This document shows, one piece after another, positions 1-13,175 of a stretch of 64,000 nt of DNA (position 1 is the first letter of the stretch; each line of letters begins with the position of its first letter). This DNA comes from Dipteris shenzhenensis. Taxonomy: Eukaryota; Polypodiophyta; Polypodiopsida; Gleicheniales. The notes below the pieces were generated by a model. That model had not been told where the DNA came from. It did not search any database and saw only the letters and a list, made by a program, of their open reading frames with translations. Position numbers and translations under genes: made by a program. The stretch lies in NCBI GenBank assembly GCA_047967505.1, contig CM106538.1, one strand, 5' to 3'.

Positions 1-791
1 GATAAAGTAAGTCTCAATGGGCATTACTAGCATAGCTTCTGATTACTTTGCAAGTAGTCGAACTTCACGGACTTGCTAGTCTTGTATTCAGGTCAGGTTT
101 TTTTACACTGCAAGCATTATCAGGTACTTGGCTCTCATGGTGGCTTAATTTTTCATGTCTCGTGTGTATTATAATCGACCATGTTCTCTTCCATTTGCCT
201 GTTCTTGAGGACGTGTCTCCACTTTTGCTACTTGCGAGTGCTTGCTCTTGGCGTGTTGAACATGCTAAGACCTTAGCCTATCTACTTCTTCCTTTAAATG
301 ATGCTCTCGCATTACCTGCATGAGGTCTATCCTCATCTGAATGGTTATCCCTTGTAAGTCTATGGACATTTGATGGTCGCTGCATTTGATTTTATTCAAT
401 CACCATTGGGTGCTCGACTGTGTTGTCGCTAGTTACTTTCTTGGCTACTTGCTTTAGTAATCTACATGCCATGCTATAGTAATGCATGGCTATGTACTCA
501 AATATTTTGAAATGCATTTTTTGGATAGATAGTGAATTTAGATTATGAATTTTAGATATGAAGCTATATAAAGAAAGAGAGGACTATTGGAGCTATGAAG
601 GGTGAACTTAGAATGATTAAATAACTTTCATTGAAATATTATTTGAGGGCACATAGGGATTGGTAATAAAAGGATTCTGAAAATTGTTCGGTTATAAGTG
701 GTTGGGAATGATTTGAATGGTAGTAGCAATATAGGTTGAACACACATTTTAATATTTTACACACACTTTCACGCTCTATTTTTCACACAAG

Positions 792-794
<3 letters not shown>

Positions 795-829
<35 letters not shown>
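795..829. repeat. (CA)n microsatellite
   Basis: An uninterrupted CA/AC dinucleotide run of about 35 bases, in AT-rich DNA with no gene. The rest of 1-1890 holds only short unsupported reading frames. Confidence 0.9.
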
Positions 830-833
<4 letters not shown>

Positions 834-1894
834 ATTATAAGTTTTATATACAAGACATTATTTATTATTTTTGGATTTGTACTCAACATGCTATAGTAAT
901 GCATGACTATGTACTTAACATGCATTAATATGTACTTATCATTTTTTGAGCTTTGCGTTTTGCTACATAGTTCCCTTGATGTGTATTTACGTTAGCTTTT
1001 TGCTCTCTTGGCTTTTTTGTGTGGTTGTCATTGAGCTTAGTTCCTTGTTACATCCCGTTGGAGTCTTGGCTTTAGCTTGTGCTACGTATGTATCCTCTTG
1101 GTTGTTTCGTTTATGCTTAGCCAGACTGTAGTGCTTTAGTAATTAGTTCACTTGCACTTTTCATTGCTTTTCTCATGCTGTGTTAAACGTTGTTGGCTGA
1201 CCTTACCTGTGCTGTTGCATGGGTCCCTTCCCCTTGCATTGTTGGCTTCTCTTATACTTTTTTCTTGTTGGTAATTAGTATTCTAGTGTGTGGGTGGTTG
1301 CTGACTGCATGGTATTCTTGCTTTGCTTTGAGAAGACTATGGGTCATACACTTTGCTTGGTGCCTGTAGCTCATTGCCCTTACCTTACTATCTCTCTACT
1401 CCCAGCTTTATTTGGATGTGCGAAGGGTCTCTTTGTACCTCTTACTTGCTCATAAACACTTACTACCCCTACCCTTTCTATACTTTCAGTGGTACTAACT
1501 AGACACACTAACCCATATACTAACCCTTTTCCCTTATTAGGTAACCCTACAAGTTTAACTAACTATATGCGTGATTAACCCCCCCTATTGTTATCTAGTT
1601 AGAGCCCCTTTGTATATATATATATTAATGATGGTATGCATATATTAATGATAGTTTAATTTCTTAATATATGCCCTCCTTGTAATAATAGTCGTGGAGA
1701 TCTTTTGTATTTAATTCAAGAAGATGTTTAAGTTCCTTTAGCTTGATAAAAGTAAATTTGTTTTTACTTCATTTAATTTTGAAATTCTTTGTGCCCATGT
1801 TACAAAAGATTAGTTTTCTTGTAACTTTCAAAACTTTATTGTGCCTCCCTAATGAAAGGCTAATGTAGCAATTTATCTAAATTTTTTCTAACAT

Positions 1895-2120
1895 TTATTG
1901 TGCCTCCTATATGGAAGGCTTGGCAATTGCATTATTTCTCTTAATTATTAATGCCTCCTTTGGGAAACTATCTCACTAACCCTTATTTTATTGTGCCTCC
2001 TATATGGAAGGCTTAGCAATTGCATTATTTCTCTTAATCTTTAATGCCTCTTTTATGGTAGGCTAGGAAACTTTTTCACTAACCCTTATTTTACTGCACC
2101 TCCTATATGGTAGGCTTTTG
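1895..2120. repeat. Degenerate minisatellite, unit about 95-100 bp
   Basis: The phrase TTGTGCCTCCTATATGGAAG followed by GCAATTGCATTATTTCTC recurs near 1898 and 1990, with a weaker copy near 2090. Single GCCTCC..GGAAGGC phrases also occur at about 1842 and 2154. No coding potential is seen. Confidence 0.7.
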
Positions 2121-2311
2121 GTTAAAATCCTTTTTTTTTCATACTTGTATCTTGCCTCCTTTATGGAAGGCTAGGAAATGAATCTCCAAATAAATTTACA
2201 TCTATGATTGCACCTAATGTATTCTTTTATTCCTTTTTCTAACTAGTTCCTAGTATATGACATATACTAGCCTTGGTTCTTGCGTGTTTGATAATCATTA
2301 TTCGTGACAGC

Positions 2312-2403
2312 AATAACAAGCGTGGAAAGAATGCTTGGATACCTGGCACCCATTTAATAACAAGCGTGGAAAGAATGCTTGGATACCTGGCACCCATTTA
2401 ATA
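2312..2403. repeat. Exact 46-bp tandem duplication
   Basis: A 46-bp unit beginning AATAACAAGCGTGGAAAG and ending in ACCCATTT occurs twice back to back without a difference, which suggests a recent duplication. No gene is associated. Confidence 0.85.
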
Positions 2404-2837
2404 ACCAATAAAGTTCTAACTTTCGTTATTGTGTGGTTGTTTGGCAGGTATAGTTCTTCCTTCCTCGAATAATTGCTATCATTGACACGACTACCTTGGC
2501 TACCCCTTGAAGATACATTGTTATCTCTTTTGGATTTCATCAAGTATTAATAGAAATTTCTTTTTCCTTCAACTTCAACAATGGATTGATATAATGTGTG
2601 AATTATGTGTATCTTTTTTTCATTTATAAAAAATATTTTTTATTATTGGTAATATTACTTAGAATTAAATATATGGTTCATTTATATAATGGGATACTGA
2701 CAAGAGAAATGAGCTCATTTATATGATGGAATTTCATGAAACTAACAAGAGAAATGAGCTCATTTAATGTGTTCCAATCATTTTGATACTAAACATGACT
2801 GAATTCTGATATTTCTAGCACAAGTTGTGAATTTTTT

Positions 2838-2912
2838 AAAAGCCCAAAGTGGCATCCAGAGGAGGGTGCTAGCGCCCTCATCTGGATGCCAATTTGGGCT
2901 TTGAAAATTTTC
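2838..2912. repeat. Near-perfect foldback (hairpin), arms of about 30 bp
   Basis: The left arm contains AAAGCCCAAA..TGGCATCCAGA..GAGGGTGC and the right arm contains its reverse complement, around a central GCTAGC. Only a few positions do not pair. It could be a small foldback element or a MITE end-to-end remnant. It is GC-richer than its surroundings. Confidence 0.75.
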
Positions 2913-3399
2913 ATTAAGTTCTTTTTTTAGTCTTCCATCTCCGTGAAGTCTTCTAAGACAAAGGCACTGTAATCCTTGTTAAGGAAGAAATATTGTTACA
3001 GAGGCCGCTTGTCCAGATTTTCAAGTGGAAATGCTACTTTGCAAATGAAACGTGCAAGGAAGTAATCAACTACTGTAGTTGATGCCCTCTTCTACTATTG
3101 ATGTTGCTCTTGTGTCCTCCTACTTCTTGATTGTTTTTGCTTCAGCCCAATAATTGGCAACAATGTCTTGTTGTGCATCTTGCTCTAGCTACAAGAGCGA
3201 GGATAGAGCTTCATTTGAGTCTCCATTCGGACTAATGCTTGAATTCATGGTAGGTGAAGGTGTTGGGCTTTTGGGCTCAACGAACTTACAGCCATTGTTA
3301 GCCATATTCAATTAATCCTTATCCTTTATCAGCGATCTTAGTCAAGGGCACATGGTGGCTTACTTTAGGCAGTTGGATTTACATCGCCTTAGCTGATGT

Positions 3400-3402
<3 letters not shown>

Positions 3403-3461
<59 letters not shown>
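3403..3461. repeat. (GA)n microsatellite
   Basis: About 58 bases of pure GA inside the first copy of the tandem duplication. Frames reading through it give only Leu-Ser or Arg-Glu tracts and are not genes. Confidence 0.95.
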
Positions 3462-3465
<4 letters not shown>

Positions 3466-4512
3466 ATATTTATGTTTGTGTTATTTATGTTTGCACTTGC
3501 CATTTGGTTATGCTGGTCATAATCACCTTGCTCTGAGTGACATGCACACTTTAGTAATAGAGAATCATAGCTAGGTGATGGCTTGCTTTTGCCAGTCGAT
3601 GTGCCATTCTTCAATGATGCATGCCTCTACTGATTTATTAGTCTTTGATAATGCATGTAGATCTGTATCTGCTATACTCTCATTCTCTTGGGTTTAATTA
3701 TTTTCATATGTTGAAAGAATTTGATTAGTGGCTGGGATGTGCTAGATATCTTCATGTTGAGGAACAGTTGTAAATGGTGAATGTCACTATAATCTAGTAT
3801 TTTACACACACGCGTGCACGTGCACACACACACACAAATGTACATAGGTCCAAGTAGAGCTAGTTGTCATCCAGGTGATGGCTCGCTTCTGCTGGTTGGT
3901 TCATGTCAATGACAACCTTCCCAACCAAATGTGGGATCATAAATGATGATCTAGCTCATCTTGGCTACGTGATATTGTTACATGTTCCTAGTTCCAACTG
4001 GTACCATCTTGATGACATGTTGTTAACCAGACATGTTTGAGAGTTTTACATTTTAAATGTAGATAACCATTACATTGGTTACATATGGTTCATACTATGT
4101 TACATATGTGAGTATTGCTTACTATCCTATAATTTTGAATGTAGATAGCTTTTATCAATTTGCTATTTGATGTTGTGGATGCTCAATTTATATATTACCT
4201 TTTGATACTGTAATGTTTTACCAGTCTCTTGTTCAATGGTGTGGATGTTGAATTTACATATTTTTCATTATGGCATTTGGTGTTGTGAGTAATTTGTCAA
4301 ACATTGTTGCAATCTCTAAATCTTCCTTTGAGTCTCTAGAAAGATTAATGCCTGAATTCATGGTGCGACTGAAGGAGTTGGGCTTCTAGGTTCAACGGAC
4401 TTGCAACCATAGTTAGCCATATAAATTCTTCCTTATCCTTTCTCAGTGATCTTAGTCAAGGGCATGTGGTGGCTTACTTTTGCTAGTTGCATTTGCATCA
4501 CCTTAGCTAATG

Positions 4513-4514
<2 letters not shown>

Positions 4515-4553
<39 letters not shown>
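4515..4553. repeat. (GA)n microsatellite
   Basis: A GA run of about 38 bases at the position in the second duplicate that matches the run at 3403, so the tract predates the duplication and has changed length. Confidence 0.95.
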
Positions 4554-4555
<2 letters not shown>

Positions 4556-5290
4556 CTACATTTATGTTTGCATTTGTCATTTGGTTATGTTGGTCAGAAT
4601 CACCTTGCTCTGAGTGACATGTACACTTCAATAATAAAGAATCATAGCCAAGAGATGGCTCGCTTTTACATGTCGCAATCACATCGCTATGATCTAGTAT
4701 TTCATATATATATGTGAGTGTGTGTGTAAGGGTGTGTGTGTGTTTTCTTGTGTTTTTGATGTGCATGATATTCTACTCTTTCGAGAATCTCTTTCTAAAA
4801 TATTGAAACTATAATATTATGACTGTGGAATTACCCCCCCAAAAAAAAATTGTTCATGTGTGTGTGTGTATGTATGTATGTACATATGTACGCATGTTTC
4901 ATCCAGGTGATGGCTCGCTTCCATAGGTCACTTCATCTCAATGACAACCTTCTCAACCAGATGTGTGATCATAAATGATGGTCTAGATCATTTTGGTTAC
5001 ATGATGCTATTACATGTTCCTTGTTCCGGCTCATATCATACTAATGACATGCTATTGACCAGTTACTAGTGATTAATACAAGTTTTTATAGTTTTATAAT
5101 GTTTAGCATAGATAGCCATTACGTTGGTTACATACGGTTTGTACCATGTGACATCCGTGAGTACTCTATCTTATAGCTTTTACTAATTTATAACATTTTG
5201 ATATTGTAACATTGTACTAATATGATGTTGGTGTGGATGTTGAATTTACATATTTTTCATTATGGCATTTGTGTTGTGCGTATTTTGCAT

Positions 5291-8200
5291 GACATTATTG
5301 CAGCATTGCTATGTTACATTATTGGGACTTCATGGTGAACTTACATAATGATTAATGCATGGTTCAGATCATCATGCAATCATCCATCATGGCAACTTAA
5401 TAGGGAGATAGAGAGGAGATGAAGTCTAAGATTCAAATGCTCATCCATCAATTCTCAATTGAAGGTATTGTAAGATTGAGGAACGAGGATATTAGGGCTA
5501 TTACACAACTACCAAACATTTTAATTGGTGAAATGCAAGGACAAGTACTTGAAAATTTTAATATTACTTGGCAAGAGCATGGACAAATGTTAAAGCCCAA
5601 GGTCTGTCAGATAGTGAACCTATTTCTTCCTCAAGTATTTAGGTAAACAATAATCCTGCAAATCTTCAAGGGAGGGCATATGTTGAACTATGTGGTCAAT
5701 TTGCTTCCATTGTGCACTTTCCACTAGCAGCACTATTACCTCATGAACATTTGGGTGGGGAAATGGAAGGAAGGGTGTATTAAGTGCAAGTTCAGGGTGT
5801 TCCAAGTTTTTAGGCTCTATCCTACGCTGGCAAGAGACTCAAAAAGGAAAATGCATGAGCGCATTTGTCACTAAAGATAGAGTTAGCAATGATTATGATG
5901 AATAGAGTTGTGTGTCGAGCAATAGGCTACACACATGACAAGGAGCTTTGGTTAATTGGGCCATTCTTCAACAGAGGTACTATCCATGATGTTCATGTCT
6001 CTCCATCCTTTGATTGTATCATACACTAATTGGGAAAGAAAACAAAATCTTGTAGAAGAATTCTACTTCTCATAGCATTCTCACCAAGTTATGAGCAAGA
6101 TTGTTTTGCCAAAACACTTTAAAAATTGTAGCTGCTATTGTAAGTGAGTTGAGTTCAATGCACGAGCAAAATTTCACACACACCAACTTGAACGCTTCCA
6201 ACTACATTCTAGATTTCATGGGCGATGACAAATCGGTGCAAATGGGAATCATTGATTAGGGAAAGAGTCTACATTGCACTAAGAATAAGCTTGAGTTAGA
6301 TTTGGTTTGCTCCCCCAAACATATATCCTTGGTTTGCACCAAAGTTATATGCAAGTTGTAAGAGTAGACCAAAACATAAGTGCAAATCGTCACGAACGTC
6401 AGATTCCTTTATTGTGGGCTGGTTGTTTGGCCAAGTGTCCACCTTTATCATAGACTATGTAGATGCATTACATGACGATTCACACATGGGAGGAATTATG
6501 ATCAAGGTTCTGATGGATTGTCATAGTGGTACATGCAAGAAACATAGTGATGAAAGAGCTACAATGAAGAATATCATGACAAGATTGCATACCCATCATG
6601 TAGATGAAAACATCACAAAGTGACCTATGGATGAGATGAAGCCATGCTTATTTATATTGTTCATTTTTAGCATCATGTATCTATAGTTTTAATTGACTTT
6701 GAAAACTCTTTAATATGTATATTACTTAAATAGTGCAAATTGTATAAATGCATCTAGGAGTTTTAAACAGTGATAAGCATTTGAATTTATTTCATATTTT
6801 CATATTATATTTTTGAATTTTTAGTACAACATAACCATTAAAAAAAAAATTTCAAAGATAAAAAAGCACTCATTAACCAATTGCAAGAGAGTACATGACA
6901 ATGTGCTTGTACCTATGATGATGAAACTCATTGATGTAGTAATATTATTTGTTAATACTTACATGTAAACATATTGTTGTAATATGAAATTCAAAAACAC
7001 ATGCGTAAAAGATTTAGAGCTCAAGATATTTGTGATTAATTCTTTAATATATTAATTTTCACAAATAATCTCTTTATTGGGTATACAAAGTAATATGATT
7101 TGAGTCTTGAGAAAGGAAATTTTTATCATTAAATAGTTAAAAGAGAAGGTACAATATAGTAGCTTCTTATTTGGTGCTACAAATTGTATTATAAGAAGCA
7201 ACGTTGTCAATATAGAAAAACACATGTGGTTCATTCTACTCCAACACATACCTATCCACACATATGTAGTAACTCTACAAAGGCCATTCTTGTAACACAA
7301 GACTATGCTCATACTCATAGGCTGATCACCACCGATGTTCAAGATCCAAACCAAGTAATAATGAGCATGCGTGCATCCTCTTTAGCAACTACTAGTAATC
7401 TTTATCAACAACAACAAGTATATGTCTTGCAAGACTTGCTTGTGTAGTCTAATGACATACGCATCTTTAGGAACACATTGAGACCGTATGAACACTTTTT
7501 AAACTAAAATCTAGTGAATTTGTAACAAGCTTTAAATTTAGTACATGCATATCATGCTTTATGATGATAAGAACATAATAAAATGTTTGTTATAACATAC
7601 AATAACACGATGGCAGTAATGTGAATACTAAAACAAAATCATAATGAGTGAACATTCTAAGAATATCTTATATATACATATTTATATATATGATATGTAT
7701 AATTAGAGCTTTATTATATTTTTAAACTATACTTTGACTTTGTAGCATTGTTCCTCTTTGAATATTAATGTAGCTTAGTGTATACCTTTTGTTCAAAAAT
7801 GGAATAGCGTAGACATTCTAAGATTGGTTCGTCTATGTATACATACATTACTACAATCTGTTGTGTGAACTATGCCTTTTCCAAAAGACTATCTATAATT
7901 TAAGCTTCATTGTTCTTTCATTGCATATACTAATACAACGGATAGCAATGTACCTTGATGGATAATGCACACATACATACATGTGTACATATACATATAA
8001 GAAAACAATTTGAAATTACAACTAGCTTCTTAAGATACGGAAGATTAAATGTCATCACTAAAAGATCAAATGAGATCATGTGATGATGTCGTTATGCATG
8101 TTACCAAAAACCTTGATGTAACTAAAAATGTTGCTCCCAATGTAGAGAAACATACCAAAGTACCTGTTAGTGCCTCCACAAAAATAATCTCAAACCTAGA

Positions 8201-10440
8201 AATTGTACACATAAAAGACTTTGAGATGAACATACGAGATGTTGCATTTGAAAGATTGATTTTGAATAGATATGCCACATATGTCAGGAAGAGGGATTCC
8301 AGATACTCAAATGTCCACGCAGATTTGATGGATAGGCTAGATTGAATAACAATCGCATTACAAATTGATGGTAACCTAACCTCATGAAAAACTAATTAAG
8401 CATTCAAATTGAGAACTTCCAAGTAGTAAAGAGAAAAGGGAGTGCATGTGAAAAGGGTGAGTCAGCATTTGTCATCAAAATGACTAGTGGAACATGAGTG
8501 ATTTTGATTCCAAAGTTTGGTTTCAACAAGAGAATGAGAGGTTCACATGAGGGACTATCCAATTCACCATACTTGCGTAGATGCAAGGTATGTCAAAGGT
8601 CAATATAGTAAACAACATTTACTTAAAGGTTGTTGATGGAACAACTTTTGAGGATGTTGCAATAGGAAGTAATACTTCTTATATTTTAATTACCAGAAGC
8701 CTAACAAAGACATATGATTAAAAGACAATGGCATATTTATTATTCATGATGAATCCATTTAGATGACTTATTTAGCTATGTTATAGCTTGCCTTTTAGGA
8801 TGAGTTTGAGGGCATTAAAAAGAAAATGCTACAAGAATTGCTTGATGTCCATGCAGCAGTGTAGAATGTAGGAATCACACACTTTGGTGGAACAACAAGG
8901 AAGCTACTGTTATACTACAGTATAAATCTCTATGTTCACATCTTTACATATTGTTTCAGAGAGCTCAGTTTCAAAAATACTGGGGCACCATACTTCAACA
9001 CTTGTACACAGTGCAAAAATGCAATATCGTTGATCAAAATAGCACGTCAATCATTCTTTTGTGAAAATGATGCAAGGGGAAAGTCAATCCCATACACATT
9101 GCACAGATGCATGGACAAATATTAGATCTAGATGGAGAAACTATTACTGTGACTGTGTGTGACCCATGGCTTCTAGCTTTGATGTAAATCAACAAAGAAG
9201 TGGTTTCTTTTTTCATGCAAGACAAAGTTGCATTGTAATGAAAAATTTATAGCATAAGAAAGTTTGGCTTATTTCACTTGAACTTATCCATGTGCATTGC
9301 CGATTTCAATGAAATGAATCAAGTTTAGAACTAAGGTTCTTGCAAAAGTTTATGCTACTCTTACAACCTTCTTTCTGTTAACAATCAAAGTACTTTAATT
9401 GTAAGAGTTTTTGTTAAGAGAGTGAACCATGGTATTGCTCATGTATAGTTTCCAATTGTAGTAGAGTTTGTGCTTGAACTATTGATGAATCTTGTACTTG
9501 CACAAAGAAGAAACAAGACATGATGTCAATCTACAAGATACAAACATAGATCTAAGTTTCTAATTCCTTAATAATGTGAAAAACCTTGAGCCATAAAAAG
9601 GCCAAGAAAAAACTAGTCTCGGTGATTAATACTATGTGCAAGATTCAAATTTCACAAACAAAACAACAAGAAACCCAATGCAAGTATGTTCTTTGTGTCA
9701 CATAGGCATAGCACAATAGAATAATGGCAAATGAAAAAAAGAAACTAGATAGCAATTAGTTCAAAGTGACACAGTCCTGTACAATGAACACTGCATTCGA
9801 ATTTCACATACAAAGTTGGTGACTACCTATTTCAGTCAATTTAATATTGCACAAGAAAGAGTATTATATCCATGAACTTACGACATCTGATGGTAAAACC
9901 ATATCATGCAAGATCTTCGACAACAAATAATATTGTACTATTTTGTTATAACCTCAAACAGATATTTACCAACTTATCAAACAAGTTTGAGGTCTGTGAA
10001 CGATTAGCGCTATTCATCATTGCTACAAGTAGCCACCGGAAGGATGGAAGGGTGCTCAATATTAGTTGCTAGATAACCTCTCATAGGGCAATTTCCAACC
10101 CCTCCATGTATGCTGTCCCGAGGGCATATTCAATGTTTGCTATTTGAGATCAAAGGTCACTCTGGATGCAAAGCGTGGGCTCCCACAAATGCTCGAGGGT
10201 GGTAGTTGGTGGGCTCTTTGGTTGAGGGCCATATAAATATAAAAAGGCCTATCTAAAACAACTAACTTGAACTAAACTCTACCCTAAACATGAATAACCA
10301 CACAAAGCTATCAAACAAATGACACATCTACAAGACATTCACAAGGAACTAGCTCATGGTAAAATATCCTTTATGCTCTAGAAAAAAACATTGGTCGATA
10401 TATTCTTAACTAAAACCTCACTAAAACTAATTGGGGGGAA
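5291..10440. other. No recognisable gene in about 5 kb
   Basis: Only scattered frames of fewer than about 100 codons are present (for example 5419-5646, 6414-6623 and 8049-8345, plus strand). None has a domain I recognise, plausible splice partners or a homologous second copy here. Their clean but short frames could be exons of a decayed gene or old transposon. Near 10318-10530 a block of about 100 bp (CACAAGGAACTAGCTCATGG-type) is duplicated imperfectly. Confidence 0.5.
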
Positions 10441-10477
10441 CAATCTTCACACTATAAGACATCCACAGGGAACTGAC

Positions 10478-12040
10478 TCATGGCAAAATACCCTTTGTGC
10501 TCAAGAAACAAACATTGGTTAACATATGCCAAGATAAACCACATACATCTGAATGCACCAAATCAAGCCTTTCAAGCCCTTTCTTTCCTCTAATTTTATG
10601 GGTTGATTTTTTTTGCTTCCCATAAAGACAGTGCTCACAAAATTCAAAGTAAAAAAAACTCAAATGCGGTACATAAAACCAAACGACATAAGAGTTTCAT
10701 TCCATTCTGGCTATGTGCCCCCACTTGCAATGCCACAAAGAAGTACTTGGCTTCTCGATTATTGCAACAACATGATCAAACACCCCTGATACATGTAAGG
10801 GATACCATGTCCCACACTTGGCACCCCTTGCCAAAACCATAGAGCCCTTTTGAATTTTCCCACTCTGAAAACCAAAAGTGGTTTGAAAACAAATGTAGAC
10901 CTAATTACAAAAGAAAACTTTATGTCACCTGCTCGCACTATGTCACTTGCATAGTTATTTCCAAGATGCACACAACCTGTCTTTCCACTATCATAAGTGG
11001 AGAACCATTCCCTATGGGGAGTAACATGGAATGAAGCACCAAAGTCCAAAATCCAATCCTGGGAATATGCATCATTTGAAGTGGTAAGAAAGTCTATACG
11101 TAGACTAGACATGAAGAGAATGTCATTGTCACTATTATCAGTGACTGCATTACTCCTTGATCTTTATCTTTCCTTTGTTCTCCCTTGGACTCTCTTCCTT
11201 CTTATTTGCACCCCAATTTGCATTCTTTTTCTTATCCTTTTGCTCTCTTTTCATCTTGTATCAATCCTTTTTCATGTGGCCCTTCTTTCCACAATGGCAA
11301 CACTCAATGTTCTGTGCTCTGGATTTGCTATGAGACTGCCCCATTAACTGTGATCTGCCCCTTTGCACATTTAAGGATGCATCCTGATTCCGTCTAATCT
11401 CCTTAGCCAACAAGCTACCCATAACATCATCAATCTTTAATACTCCACTAGGTATAGAGTTAGTGACAGCTGTACAAAAGGTATCCCTTGAGGATGGCAA
11501 TAAACACAAGAGAAATATTGCCTTAGTCTCTGCATCAAAATTCATCTTCCGAGCTTGAAGGCTGAAAATGATATTGAATTTATTCAAGTGAGAAGAAGTG
11601 GATACCCCTTCCTTCATCCGTAGCTCAAACAACCTCTTCATGAGGTAAACTTTATTAGAGGCAATTTCCTTCTCATAAGTGGCACATAATTTCTTCCACA
11701 AATCTTTCGTAGTCTGCTCAATTACTACTGAGAAGTAAACTAACTTTGCAAGATGAAGTCTAACAGTAGACTTTGATAATGCATCTAACTCATTCCAATC
11801 ATCCTGAGACATATTTGTAGGCTTAGCTCCAATCCCTGCCAAGGGTTTAATCTGCTTCTTTTGAATAAGGACACCCCTTATCTGTTCTTTCCACAAAGAA
11901 AAATTTGTCCCATCATACTTTTTAATACTGGAAAAACTCATTTTCGGACATGGAAGAGGATGCCATGATGCAAGTGAAACAAAATCCCAAATGCTAGTAC
12001 CTGCAAGAGGGAAATCGCACCAAATACCATGTGCACCCAA
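10478..12040 (-). pseudogene. Decayed Ty1/copia gag-protease-integrase remnant
   Basis: Read on the minus strand, 11943-11261 encodes a copia-type Gag (opening SSIKKYDGTNFSLWKEQI) with a CCHC zinc knuckle (CCHCGKKGHMKKD). The frame near 11112-10900 carries a protease region in which the usual DSGAS catalytic motif reads DFGAS, followed by FHVTPHREWFSTY. Near 10650-10500 there is a GAG-pre-integrase HHCC piece (CEHCLYGKQKK) running into LDLVHSDVCG. Pieces are in the order expected for copia but in different frames and without reverse transcriptase, so the element is dead and truncated. It is a different, older lineage from the copia element at 13-20 kb. Confidence 0.8.
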
Positions 12041-12048
12041 ATGTGTAT

Positions 12049-12120
12049 GCCAAAATGGAAGGTAATAACATCACCAAACATCATGCCAAAATGGAAGGTA
12101 ATAACATCACCAAACCTCAT
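12049..12120. repeat. 36-bp tandem duplication
   Basis: GCCAAAATGGAAGGTAATAA..CACCAAAC occurs twice back to back with one or two differences. The surrounding 12,121-13,046 holds no recognisable gene. It may be leader or LTR sequence of the retroelement remnant to its left, since an ATGATATCA string resembling a primer-binding region lies near 12,850. Confidence 0.6.
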
Positions 12121-13051
12121 GTGCATATACTATGCATCCATATGAGCAAATTTGGCTCAAAAGAAAATGCCAACAGCAATGGCAAAACAATGGCAATCCC
12201 AATGCCAATAAGTGCCAAAATGCCTCAAGCATAAATGTTGTCAATGAGCATATGCATCAACAAAATCTCATCCAAGAGATCATAGCACAACTTGTGCATC
12301 CACTGCAATATATCAAAGCTATCCCTCAGCATAAAATAGCATCTATGTGCTAAATGATTATCATAAAGCATTCCATAAGGCAATCTGGGCCTATTAATGC
12401 ATCCAAATAGCTTGTATATCCATTGCAACCCAGTGCAAACCATGAATGAGTGCACATGGCTTGGACTACAACCAGAGTGATCTACATAAGGTATATCCAA
12501 AAAATCACGATCCCACGACAATGAATGCTAATAAAAATAGAACCTTAGATGCCTCAAAACATGGCGTCACTGCATAATCGGACTCAACAAGACAATCCGC
12601 AAATACCTCTCTTCTGCTGGAATTCCAAAATCCCTGTCGATGAATGGGAAACAGGGAGTCCACCCTTACAATTGACCTATAATTCAAAAATCAAAGGTTT
12701 GAACCTTTGAATGGATTTTTGATAGAGAAACAGATGATTCGGCACCTCAAAGAGGCAAAAATTCTCCAAATCTTCACGAAATCATACAAGAGCTGGTAGG
12801 TAGGGGTTATGATTTTTAAAACGGTGGTCCCGATCACTGGGTCCAATACATGATATCAAAAAACTTTTTTGCAAATAGAACTATTTGTAAACACCACCGG
12901 AGTGCGAATGATGAGCAATACAGAAGTTTTAGGACTCTTGAGTCCATCAAAATTAACAAATTTGGAAATGGTTGCTTCAAACTCGAGTTCCAACACACTG
13001 GGAAAAATGTTGAAGCAGAGAGAGTGAGTCTAAAGGCCAAATTCAAGAATG

Positions 13052-13175
13052 TGACAAAATATGAAGAGGGGAGAGGAGAAGAGTGGAGATGAGGAGAGAG
13101 GGCACAGCTAGAGAGCACACCACAAATGACTAACTGTACACTAGAATTAGTTGAAAAAATAGAATATATACAACA
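13052..13175 (-). repeat. 3' LTR of the copia element, internally deleted (124 bp)
   Basis: Its lower 121 bp match 19797-19917 without a difference, and its outer end has the same CAACA terminus as the 5' LTR. About 133 bp of U3 present in the 5' LTR are missing, with TTG shared at the junction. The stop codon of gag-pol (13147) lies inside this LTR because of the deletion. Confidence 0.88.

Larger units (their letters stand above)
3205..5290. repeat. Diverged tandem segmental duplication, period about 1.05-1.1 kb
   Basis: Sequence from about 3205 to 4130 recurs from about 4318 to 5290. Shared blocks include TTGAGTCTC..GGACTAATGC, CTTAGTCAAGGGCA, the GA microsatellite, GCTCTGAGTGACATG and CATCCAGGTGATGGCTCGCTTC. 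The copies differ at many positions, so the event is old. No protein-coding content is recognised in either copy. Confidence 0.75.
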
